Assembly (NCBI GenBank): GCA_902796565.1
Contig: CADBPP010000030.1
Coordinates: 1-8,373, forward strand
Reading direction: 5' to 3'
From: an uncultured Eubacteriales bacterium
Lineage (GTDB): Bacteria > Bacillota > Clostridia > Eubacteriales > Anaerofustaceae
Length of the DNA stretch: 8,373 bases
In this document: positions 1 to 5,821 of the stretch, one piece after another
Numbering within the stretch: position 1 is the stretch's first letter
Layout of the letters: each line of letters begins with the position of its first letter
Made by a program: the position numbers and the translations under genes
Notes under the pieces: generated by a model
The model's database searches: none
The model's input: only the letters and a program-made list of their open reading frames with translations
Told to the model about the DNA's origin: nothing

Positions 1-3000
1 TCAGATACACGGGATCCTCAGTGCCGGAAAACGCCGGCGCGGTCCTGGTTTCATCCTCTTCATCATCCCTCCCGATATGGTCCTGGTTCGACAGCGGAAC
101 GATATACTACTTCACAGAAGATCCTTCCCCGAAGACGAACCGCGACAGCTCATTCATGTTCAACGGTCTCACCAATGCCGAGACGGTCGATGTCTCGTGC
201 TTCGACACATCAGAGACACAGGACATGGAGGGGATGTTCGCTAACCTTAAAAAGGTACGTATCCTCGATGTAAGCAATTTCGACACATCACAGGTCAGGT
301 GCATGTACTGCATGTTCTACAACTGCTCCTCTGTCGAGGTGCTTGACGTCAGCCGTTTCAATACGCAGAACACTGTTTATACTTCCGACAGCAACTACGG
401 AAGCATGTGCGGAATGTTCATCGGGTGTGCTTCACTGCACGAACTGGACCTTTCGAGCTTTGACATGACCAATACCGGCTGGCCCTATCATACCCAGAAC
501 ATGTTCGTAGGCACCACCGTTATGGAGAGACTCGTTCTGGGGCCCAACTGCCGATTCAACGGCTTCACGGCGCTGGATGGCAACTGGACCAAGGAAGATG
601 ACGGCACGACGCTTTCGGGAGCGCAGCTTTGCTACATGTACAATTCAGCGAATGCGATGATGCTTTCGGGAGTATGGCACAGAGACCTTCCCGAAGGACA
701 TTTCTACCGCACCGACGGCAGCCTCGATGAAGAGAATCTGTGGGAAGTGCATACTCCCCTTGACCGTTTCAAGGGATACTGCCTGAATCTAAACCGGTTC
801 GGCGTGGGAGAGACCCTCGATCGGATCCTTACAGAAAACGGGGGAGATGTGGAACAGTACCTCTGCAGCGAATCCGAGGGAAGCGTCCACGGATACGAAC
901 CTCTGGGAAATGATATGAGGGAAGCACTCATCACTCTCATATATTACGGATGGCCGAACGACGGGGCGGGAATACAGCAGAAGTACTCCCTGTCCGACCG
1001 CTCTTTTATGGAGATCACCCAGAACGCTGTCTGGGATTTCACCGACCGCTATGACGATCCGGTCGGTCCCGGATATTTCGAAGGGGACGAACTCAGCGCC
1101 TACACCGAACTTGTATCGCAGACCTACACCTCCATACCGGAGGAATACGATCTGTTCCTTTATATATCCTGGGATCCGACTAAACAGAACCTGCTCTCAA
1201 TAATGGGCGTGGACGACAGTATCTACGGAGGAGTCTCCGTAAGAAAATGCACCCAGGACGGCAGTGCATACCTGGCCGGGGCCGAATTCACCGTATACGA
1301 CGAATCCGGCGAGGCTGTCGCGACCATGGTCACCGGCAACGGCGGAGAGGCTTATCTGTGCAGGACCGACCACTGGGCGGGACTCCCGCAGGGAACCTAT
1401 ACGGTCAGAGAGACCAAAGCTCCCGCAGGTTACTTCATTTCCGACAAGGAATACACTTTCGACATCAGCGTTCCAAATGAGATAGTATCCATCGGAACTG
1501 ACACATCGAAGCAGGATGCGGCGCCTGAGGAAATGATATTCTATGACATGACCGACGACAGCTATGAAGGCGGCGGCATTGGCATCATAAAAAAAGGCCA
1601 AGACGGCAAGATGCTGGCGGGAGCCGAATTCACGATATATTCGGAGGATGGCACTGAAGCTGCAGTCCTTGTGACCAATGACGCGGGCATCGCGGTAACG
1701 GGGGCGAAAGATCTTCCCTACGGGACCTATACTGTAAGGGAGACAAGAGCTCCTCAGGGCTATAAGATCTCGGACGAGGTCAAAACAGCGGAGATCGGAG
1801 AGGAGACACCTTTCCTCAGCTTCACCTTCACCGATGGTGTAAAACAGGGTTCCGTAACGCTCCGAGCCACCAAGATACTCGATGTGGAAGGTCAGAGCCT
1901 CAAGGGCGGTGAGTTTGCGTTTGAACTCACGGACGCCAATGGGACAGTGCTTCAGACCAAGTATAATGACGCGGACGGCAATATTGTGTTCGATGAGATA
2001 ATATACACCTCAGCGGATCTCGGATTCGCGAACTATCACATCCGCGAAGTCTTCGGCAACGATAATCTGTATCATTATGACCCTCATCAGGAAGACATCA
2101 CCGTGACCATACACGATACGGAGGGAGATTCCCTTTACTGTACCGTCGCGTATGACTCGGACGGAGCGGTATTCACCAACAGCGAGGCAGGCTCTGTGAT
2201 CGAGATCGGCATCATGAAGATGAAGCTCAACACCTCCGAGACCGTTCCGGGAGCGACACTCGTGCTCAGGGATGAAGGCGGCCGCGTCATATCCGAATGG
2301 GAAAGCACATCTGAACCTCATAAGGTCCAGCTTCAGTCAGGAAAATATACCGTCACAGAAACATCGGCACCCGACGGATTTGCCAAAGCAGACACCGTCA
2401 GATTCATACTTGGGGAAGACGGGACGTTGGAACTCAGCGGCCCCGGTTCATTTGATGGAGAGAACATGGTCCTGCTTGTCTATGACAGATCTGTGGAATC
2501 AATAAAACTGGGATTTACCAAACGTTCATCGGAGGATAATTCACCTCTGCCCGGAGCGGCATTCACACTCACATCCACCGGAGAGAGCACATACAGCGCG
2601 TCGGCGGTGAGCGGAGCGGACGGACAGCTTTTCTTCGACGGCATTGAATCCGGGATCTATACTCTAAAGGAAGACAGTCCGCCTGAAGGATATGAAAAGG
2701 CATCGGGAGAATGGACGGTGACGGTCGAGCGCTTCCTGAGGACTGCCGGAACGCCGAATGTCGATTCAGAGGGCAACGCCTCCGGCACATATCCGATCTC
2801 GTTCACGGACAAAAAGACCGTTACAGCGCCTGAGGGGACAGAAAAGATACATGTCAGCCTCGCGTGGCAGACAGAGGACGGCTATGACTATCTGGAGATC
2901 TGCAATGCCTCCGGGGAACTTATAGGAACGGACGCGGGCGGGAACATCCTGGGAGATCAGGAATATCCGGGACGTTTCTGGGGAGGAATGAATGACGGGG

Positions 3001-3623
3001 TCGTGAACCATGCGGAATTCGATCTTTCCGCGGGTGAGGTAACATTTTACTTCTATTCCGATCCGGGCGTCACTGCATACGGATACCACGCCACAGTCTC
3101 GATACCTGATCGGATCACTGTTACGGATCCGTCCGGAGAAAATGTACCCCTTAACGAAGGCATGTACGATCTCTTCAACGTAGCCAAAGCGGCTCCCGAG
3201 ACAGTGGTCCTCAGTATCGTCAAGAAGTGGGAGAACGATGAGAGCTCATCCGGAAACAGGCCTGACAGCATAGAGGCCGTCGTACTGGCAAACGGAGAGG
3301 AGACGGCGCACTTCACACTGTCGGAAGAAAACAGATGGAGCGCAGAAGCGGAATTCCCCAAAACAGACGGAAACGGGGAAGAGATCGATTACACTGTCAG
3401 CGAGGTACCGGTCAAGGGATACTCATCCAGCGTGACTTTCTCTGAAGAAACATTCACCTTTACCATCAAAAATACTTATACGGGATCCGGATCGGATCCG
3501 GGGGGTGGTATTCCTCATACCGGATACACCGGGCACACCCCGGCCTGTATCCTGGCGATCACAGTATCCCTGATGCTTCTGTACATTCTGACTGCGCTGC
3601 AGATCAGACGGAGAAGGCAGTGA
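1..3623 (+). CDS. Sortase-anchored modular adhesin with BspA repeats, thioester domain, CnaB/SpaA/FctA domains and a CUB-like domain (5' partial)
   Basis: The reading frame is open to the left edge (first full codon at 3). The GTG at 21 has no signal peptide or ribosome site and lies inside a BspA-type unit, so the real start is upstream. Modules in order: BspA/DUF285 leucine-rich repeats with FDTS and MF..C motifs (about 60-560); a TQXA thioester domain (about 760-1190), with Cys in YCLNLN at 780-782 and Gln in TQNAVW at 1020-1022; two CnaB/SpaA domains (about 1220-1560 and 1566-1846) with the expected isopeptide Lys (1245 and 1590) and Glu (1410 and 1740, in VRETKAP/VRETRAP); an FctA-like pilin domain (about 1848-2186); two SpaA-like domains (about 2193-2500 and 2500-2815); a CUB-like domain (about 2820-3115); a last CnaB (about 3190-3480). 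It ends with IPHTG, a hydrophobic helix and an RRRR tail. By family knowledge this is a wall-anchored adhesin; its ligand is unknown. Confidence 0.9.
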   Translation, partial: RYTGSSVPENAGAVLVSSSSSSLPIWSWFDSGTIYYFTEDPSPKTNRDSSFMFNGLTNAETVDVSCFDTSETQDMEGMFANLKKVRILDVSNFDTSQVRCMYCMFYNCSSVEVLDVSRFNTQNTVYTSDSNYGSMCGMFIGCASLHELDLSSFDMTNTGWPYHTQNMFVGTTVMERLVLGPNCRFNGFTALDGNWTKEDDGTTLSGAQLCYMYNSANAMMLSGVWHRDLPEGHFYRTDGSLDEENLWEVHTPLDRFKGYCLNLNRFGVGETLDRILTENGGDVEQYLCSESEGSVHGYEPLGNDMREALITLIYYGWPNDGAGIQQKYSLSDRSFMEITQNAVWDFTDRYDDPVGPGYFEGDELSAYTELVSQTYTSIPEEYDLFLYISWDPTKQNLLSIMGVDDSIYGGVSVRKCTQDGSAYLAGAEFTVYDESGEAVATMVTGNGGEAYLCRTDHWAGLPQGTYTVRETKAPAGYFISDKEYTFDISVPNEIVSIGTDTSKQDAAPEEMIFYDMTDDSYEGGGIGIIKKGQDGKMLAGAEFTIYSEDGTEAAVLVTNDAGIAVTGAKDLPYGTYTVRETRAPQGYKISDEVKTAEIGEETPFLSFTFTDGVKQGSVTLRATKILDVEGQSLKGGEFAFELTDANGTVLQTKYNDADGNIVFDEIIYTSADLGFANYHIREVFGNDNLYHYDPHQEDITVTIHDTEGDSLYCTVAYDSDGAVFTNSEAGSVIEIGIMKMKLNTSETVPGATLVLRDEGGRVISEWESTSEPHKVQLQSGKYTVTETSAPDGFAKADTVRFILGEDGTLELSGPGSFDGENMVLLVYDRSVESIKLGFTKRSSEDNSPLPGAAFTLTSTGESTYSASAVSGADGQLFFDGIESGIYTLKEDSPPEGYEKASGEWTVTVERFLRTAGTPNVDSEGNASGTYPISFTDKKTVTAPEGTEKIHVSLAWQTEDGYDYLEICNASGELIGTDAGGNILGDQEYPGRFWGGMNDGVVNHAEFDLSAGEVTFYFYSDPGVTAYGYHATVSIPDRITVTDPSGENVPLNEGMYDLFNVAKAAPETVVLSIVKKWENDESSSGNRPDSIEAVVLANGEETAHFTLSEENRWSAEAEFPKTDGNGEEIDYTVSEVPVKGYSSSVTFSEETFTFTIKNTYTGSGSDPGGGIPHTGYTGHTPACILAITVSLMLLYILTALQIRRRRQ
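760..1190 (+). other. Thioester (TQXA) adhesion domain within the surface protein
   Basis: The segment starts with YCLNLNR and later has ITQNAVWDFTD, the two hallmarks of the TQXA/TED family. The Cys (780-782) and Gln (1020-1022) are the residues expected to form the intramolecular thioester, 80 residues apart. In characterised Gram-positive TEDs this bond reacts with amines on host proteins and gives covalent attachment. Both key residues are present, so the domain is likely active; this is inference from motifs. Confidence 0.85.
2820..3115 (+). other. CUB-like beta-sandwich domain within the surface protein
   Basis: The stretch has the CUB pattern in order: KIHVSLAW, then EDGYDYLEIC, then GELIG, then a Gly-rich GRFWGG turn, and finally EVTFYFYSDPGV followed by GYHATVSI. 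DYLEI matches the CUB DYVEIYDG element and FYFYSDPGV...GYHA matches the F.SD.s...GF.a element. It lies between a SpaA-like domain and the last CnaB. A different jelly-roll or pre-peptidase C-terminal fold is possible. No cysteine pair typical of eukaryotic CUBs is evident. Confidence 0.55.
3510..3608 (+). other. Cell-wall sorting signal (IPHTG, membrane helix, positive tail)
   Basis: IPHTG is encoded at 3510-3524 after a Gly/Ser/Pro linker. It is followed by a hydrophobic stretch (CILAITVSLMLLYILTAL) and then RRRR near the C-terminus. This is the three-part sortase signal, with Ile in place of the usual Leu in LPXTG. No sortase gene is in the window, so the processing enzyme lies elsewhere. 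Confidence 0.88.
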
Positions 3624-3651
3624 AGCATCGGAGCATATAAAGTATGAAGAA

Positions 3652-3692
3652 AAAAGCACCTGGATCCACATCTGATGGATCCAGGTGCTTTT
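3652..3692. terminator. Bidirectional intrinsic terminator after the adhesin gene
   Basis: A perfect inverted repeat pairs 3652-3668 with 3676-3692 around a 7-base loop (3669-3675). The core is GCACCTGGATCCA. The outer arms are A-rich on the left (six A from 3650) and T-rich on the right, so it can act on both strands. It lies 28 bases after the adhesin stop. Confidence 0.9.
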
Positions 3693-3712
3693 ATCATATA
3701 TATGCTGCCGAC

Positions 3713-3749
3713 ACAAACAGCCCGCCCTTCAGTCGGGCGGGCTGTTTGT
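3713..3749 (-). terminator. Intrinsic terminator for hsp20
   Basis: A perfect 15-bp stem pairs 3713-3727 with 3735-3749, with loop TTCAGTC. The inner arm CCCGCCC/GGGCGGG is very GC-rich and the outer arm is ACAAACAG/CTGTTTGT. It starts 13 bases beyond the hsp20 stop on the minus strand. The minus-strand 3' arm ends in a T-rich stretch, which fits termination of hsp20. It may also act as a second stop for rightward transcripts. Confidence 0.85.
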
Positions 3750-3762
3750 TATAATAAGGATA

Positions 3763-4221
3763 TCATCCTTCGATCATTATGGTCTTCTTTTCAGGAACTG
3801 CCTTGGTCTCATCCTTCCTGGGGACGGTGAGCTTCAGCACACCGTTCTCGAAACGGGCTTTGATCTCTTCCTCTGTGATCTGCTTTCCTACGTAGAAGCT
3901 CCTGCTCATGGTGCCGGCGTATCTTTCACAGCGGACGATCCTGCCTTCGTCATTCTTCTTTTCCTCGTCAAGTCCCTTGGACGCCGTGATGCTGAGGTAT
4001 CCGTCATTGAGCTGCAGCTCGATCTCATCCTTCGTGAATCCCGGCAGGTCTATGTCCACGTCATAATGGTCGTCATGCTCATGAACGTCCGTCGCCATCA
4101 TATGGGATGCCCTGGATCCGTAGAGCTTCTTCTCGGTCTCGTCATTGAGCCAACTGAAGGGCCTCATATCATCCATCCAGTTATCAAAGAAATTATTTGT
4201 AAAAACACTAGGTAATAACAT
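3763..4221 (-). CDS. Small heat-shock protein, Hsp20/alpha-crystallin family
   Basis: A 152-residue cytoplasmic ATP-independent holdase chaperone that should bind unfolding proteins under heat or other stress. The N-terminal arm is short and aromatic (MLLPSVFTNNFFDNW), which is typical of clostridial Hsp20. The alpha-crystallin domain covers about residues 43-137: DVDIDLPGF, DGYLSITASK and the signature ENGVLKLTVPRKD. The C-terminus ends KKTIMIEG, giving the I-x-I motif that docks on neighbouring subunits. The start is the ATG at 4219-4221, preceded on the minus strand by AGGAGG (4230-4235). The gene stands alone, with its own promoter and CIRCE-like operator upstream and a terminator close after the stop. 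Length and domain layout are normal; nothing looks broken. Confidence 0.95.
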   Translation of the reverse strand: MLLPSVFTNNFFDNWMDDMRPFSWLNDETEKKLYGSRASHMMATDVHEHDDHYDVDIDLPGFTKDEIELQLNDGYLSITASKGLDEEKKNDEGRIVRCERYAGTMSRSFYVGKQITEEEIKARFENGVLKLTVPRKDETKAVPEKKTIMIEG

Positions 4222-4329
4222 AGTCGTTTCCTCCTTGCTTTTTTATTTCATATAAGCTATGTTTTCTTCACAAGGGAAAGGGGGAAGTTCCTCTGCGGAG
4301 CTGTCTGCTCACTTCCTTTGTTCGATACT

Positions 4330-4358
4330 GTTATACACCTAATTATCAGCAATGTCAA
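4330..4358 (-). promoter_or_regulatory. Sigma-A type promoter of hsp20
   Basis: Reading the minus strand, TTGACA (4353-4358) is followed after exactly 17 bases by TATAAC (4330-4335). This is a perfect -35 and a 5/6 -10. Transcription should start near 4323, giving a leader of about 100 nt before the hsp20 ATG. An A-rich run on the minus strand (complement of 4371-4401) lies just upstream of the -35 and could serve as an UP element. Confidence 0.8.
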
Positions 4359-4372
4359 TATGTGAGTGCTAA
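4346..4372 (-). promoter_or_regulatory. CIRCE-like operator (HrcA site), one half degenerate
   Basis: CIRCE is TTAGCACTC-N9-GAGTGCTAA. Here 4364-4372 is a perfect GAGTGCTAA, the 9-base spacer is at 4355-4363, and the other half (4346-4354, TCAGCAATG) matches 6 of 9. The site covers the -35 of the hsp20 promoter, where bound HrcA would block RNA polymerase. HrcA control is inferred; no hrcA gene is in the window. Confidence 0.75.
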
Positions 4373-4402
4373 TTTTTTATTTTTTTTTCTCCTCCTTTTT
4401 TG

Positions 4403-4431
4403 TTGCCCGATCAGCGGCAGTATGCTACAAT
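4403..4431 (+). promoter_or_regulatory. Promoter of the B12 uptake operon (extended -10)
   Basis: TTGCCC (4403-4408, 4/6 to TTGACA) is separated by 17 bases from TACAAT (4426-4431, 5/6 to TATAAT). A TG at 4423-4424, one base before the -10, makes it an extended -10. Transcription should start near 4438, just ahead of the riboswitch aptamer. A T-rich tract (4373-4401) lies directly upstream. The promoter diverges from that of hsp20. Confidence 0.7.
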
Positions 4432-4448
4432 TTTTACAGTAAGCTAAG

Positions 4449-4610
4449 CCGCAGTGCTCCACCGAGTTAAAAGGGAACCGGGTGAGAATCCCGGACGAAC
4501 TGGTCACTGTATTGAGCCATTGCCCTGTGCATCATGCCATTGCGAATGCGAGAAGGCGCGCATGGGCCTAAGGCCGGAGTCAGGAAACCTGCTGCGGAAC
4601 AGCGATGAGT
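4449..4610 (+). ncRNA. Cobalamin riboswitch aptamer (class I)
   Basis: The conserved elements appear in order. TTAAAAGGGAA at 4467-4477 leads into GGTGAGAATCCCGG (about 4480-4494), then GGTCACTGTA (about 4502-4511). After a variable region with several GC-rich stems comes the B12 box, GTCAGGAAACCTGC (4579-4592). CCGCAG (4449-4454) pairs perfectly with CTGCGG (4592-4597) to close the aptamer. GCTG (4591-4594) can also pair with CAGC (4600-4603) in a small P13-like hairpin. It controls a BtuFCD-type transporter, so ligand and targets agree. The expected ligand is adenosylcobalamin or a related corrinoid. Confidence 0.92.
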
Positions 4611-4624
4611 ATCTTCCAGACACA

Positions 4625-4670
4625 AGCAGCTCATTGTGACCTTTTTACGCATTCTTGTTAATGAGCCGCT
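4625..4670 (+). promoter_or_regulatory. Candidate antiterminator of the cobalamin riboswitch
   Basis: GCTCATT (4629-4635) pairs with AATGAGC (4660-4666), and AGC (4625-4627) with GCT (4668-4670) across one mismatch. The right arm overlaps the 5' arm of the terminator hairpin (4667-4673), so the two cannot form together. ATGAG (4605-4609) can in turn pair with CTCAT (4630-4634), giving a possible anti-antiterminator beside the aptamer. Hand pairing only; energies were not computed. Confidence 0.5.
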
Positions 4671-4692
4671 GTCTATGGGACAGCGTTCTTTT
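4667..4692 (+). terminator. Riboswitch-controlled intrinsic terminator
   Basis: CGCTGTC (4667-4673) pairs perfectly with GACAGCG (4679-4685) around a 5-base loop, and TTCTTTT follows at once (4686-4692). It lies between the riboswitch and the ribosome site of the first gene, where attenuation would act. It is expected to form when corrinoid is bound. Confidence 0.72.
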
Positions 4693-4737
4693 GTTGGAAG
4701 ATACCTCTGTTATTCGAGCTGTAAGGAGGTATTTTTT

Positions 4738-5769
4738 ATGAAGCTCAGAAAAACTGCGGCCATGATACTGGTCATCTTCATGGCCCTCACGGTTTTCGGA
4801 TGCGGTTCCTCATCGGGAAAGACCGACGGGAACTCCGGCCAGGGCGGCCAGAGCGCGTCCGATCACTATCCGGTGACCATCTCCACATACAACTATGCCA
4901 AGGAACCCATCGAGGTCACTTTTGACAAGTGCCCCGAAAGGGTCATCTGCACCAACCAGACCCAGACGGAGCTGATGCTTTATTTCGGGCTGGATGAGTA
5001 CATCGTCGGCACCGCGTATCTCGATGGAGCCGTAAGGGCTGACCTCAAAGCCCAGTATGACGCCCTGGTGGCGGCCGGCAAGGAACTTACCGTCAAGGGG
5101 TATCCTTCAAAGGAAGTGGTACTGGCTCTGGAGCCTGACTTCATCTTCGGATGGAGGAGCGCTTTCGCGGAGAACGCCCTGGGAGACGTGACCGAATGGA
5201 ACGAAAAGGGTGTCGGGACCATGATCCTGCGCTGCTCCAACAACACCGCCGAAAAGCGTGACATCGAAGCTGTACTGGCGGACATAGCCGATATCGGAGC
5301 TATCTTCAACATCGAGGACAAGACCGACGCATATATCCAGCAGGCCAGGGAGATGATGGAGCGCATAGAAAAGAAGGTCGCGGAGCAGGAAAAGCCCTTT
5401 ACCGCCATCATCATAGAACCCTATGACGGCACCTTCTACTGCTGGGGCAGCAATACTCTCACCGGGGCGCTGGTGGTGGCCGCGGGGGCCGAGTACGCAC
5501 TGCCTGACGGAGGAGACCTGACCGTGGAAGATATCGTGAACCTCAATCCCGATGTTATAATCATCGATTACATGGAGGAGGAAGGCCTCACCACCGACGA
5601 GTGCGAGACCAAAGCCCTTGAGACCATCGTTGGACAGGCCGCCCTGGCGGAAGTGAACGCCGTGGCAAACGGCAGGGTCATGGCAGTGAACCTCACCGAC
5701 GTATACGGCGGAGGAATACGCATGGTTCCTTCCGTCGAGCTGATGTTCCAGTTCATGTACGGCGACTGA
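4738..5769 (+). CDS. btuF: Corrinoid ABC transporter substrate-binding lipoprotein (BtuF-like)
   Basis: A 343-residue lipoprotein expected to capture cobalamin or another corrinoid outside the membrane and pass it to the permease encoded next. The start at 4738 follows a strong AAGGAGGT (4723-4730) with 7-base spacing; longer in-frame starts would lie inside the riboswitch terminator region. The N-terminus has two basic residues, a hydrophobic core and VFGC, with Cys22 as the lipidation site. A Ser/Gly-rich linker follows. The mature part is a Peripla_BP_2 (TroA-like) protein: CPERVICTNQTQTELMLYFG, YPSKEVVLALEPDFIFG in lobe 1, a long helix (about residues 200-225), then lobe 2 with NLNPDVIIID and NGRVMAVN. 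Family members also carry siderophores or haem; the riboswitch is what points to corrinoids. It is first in the operon. Confidence 0.88.
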   Translation: MKLRKTAAMILVIFMALTVFGCGSSSGKTDGNSGQGGQSASDHYPVTISTYNYAKEPIEVTFDKCPERVICTNQTQTELMLYFGLDEYIVGTAYLDGAVRADLKAQYDALVAAGKELTVKGYPSKEVVLALEPDFIFGWRSAFAENALGDVTEWNEKGVGTMILRCSNNTAEKRDIEAVLADIADIGAIFNIEDKTDAYIQQAREMMERIEKKVAEQEKPFTAIIIEPYDGTFYCWGSNTLTGALVVAAGAEYALPDGGDLTVEDIVNLNPDVIIIDYMEEEGLTTDECETKALETIVGQAALAEVNAVANGRVMAVNLTDVYGGGIRMVPSVELMFQFMYGD

Positions 5770-5782
5770 TAAAGTCTTATTC

Positions 5783-5809
5783 GCAGCAGGCCTGAGCGCG
5801 GCCTGCTGC
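5783..5809 (+). other. Intercistronic GC-rich hairpin between btuF and btuC
   Basis: GCAGCAGGCC (5783-5792) pairs perfectly with GGCCTGCTGC (5800-5809) around a 7-base loop. No T-run follows, so it is unlikely to terminate efficiently. It sits 14 bases after the btuF stop and 12 before the btuC start. It may protect the btuF message from 3' decay or limit btuC translation. Confidence 0.65.
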
Positions 5810-5821
5810 TTCCTGTAATGT

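Noticed and set aside
3483..3503. GGATCCG repeats before the sorting signal
   Set aside because: They encode the Gly/Ser/Asp/Pro linker of the wall-spanning region; the repetition is explained by coding and is too short to be a mobile or regulatory repeat.
3685..4215. 176-codon plus-strand open frame over hsp20
   Set aside because: It is the complement of a well-supported Hsp20 gene and begins between the two terminators.
4636..4737. Upstream start for the binding protein
   Set aside because: It lies within the riboswitch terminator, puts non-hydrophobic sequence before the signal peptide, and the start at 4738 has a strong SD and a proper lipoprotein signal.
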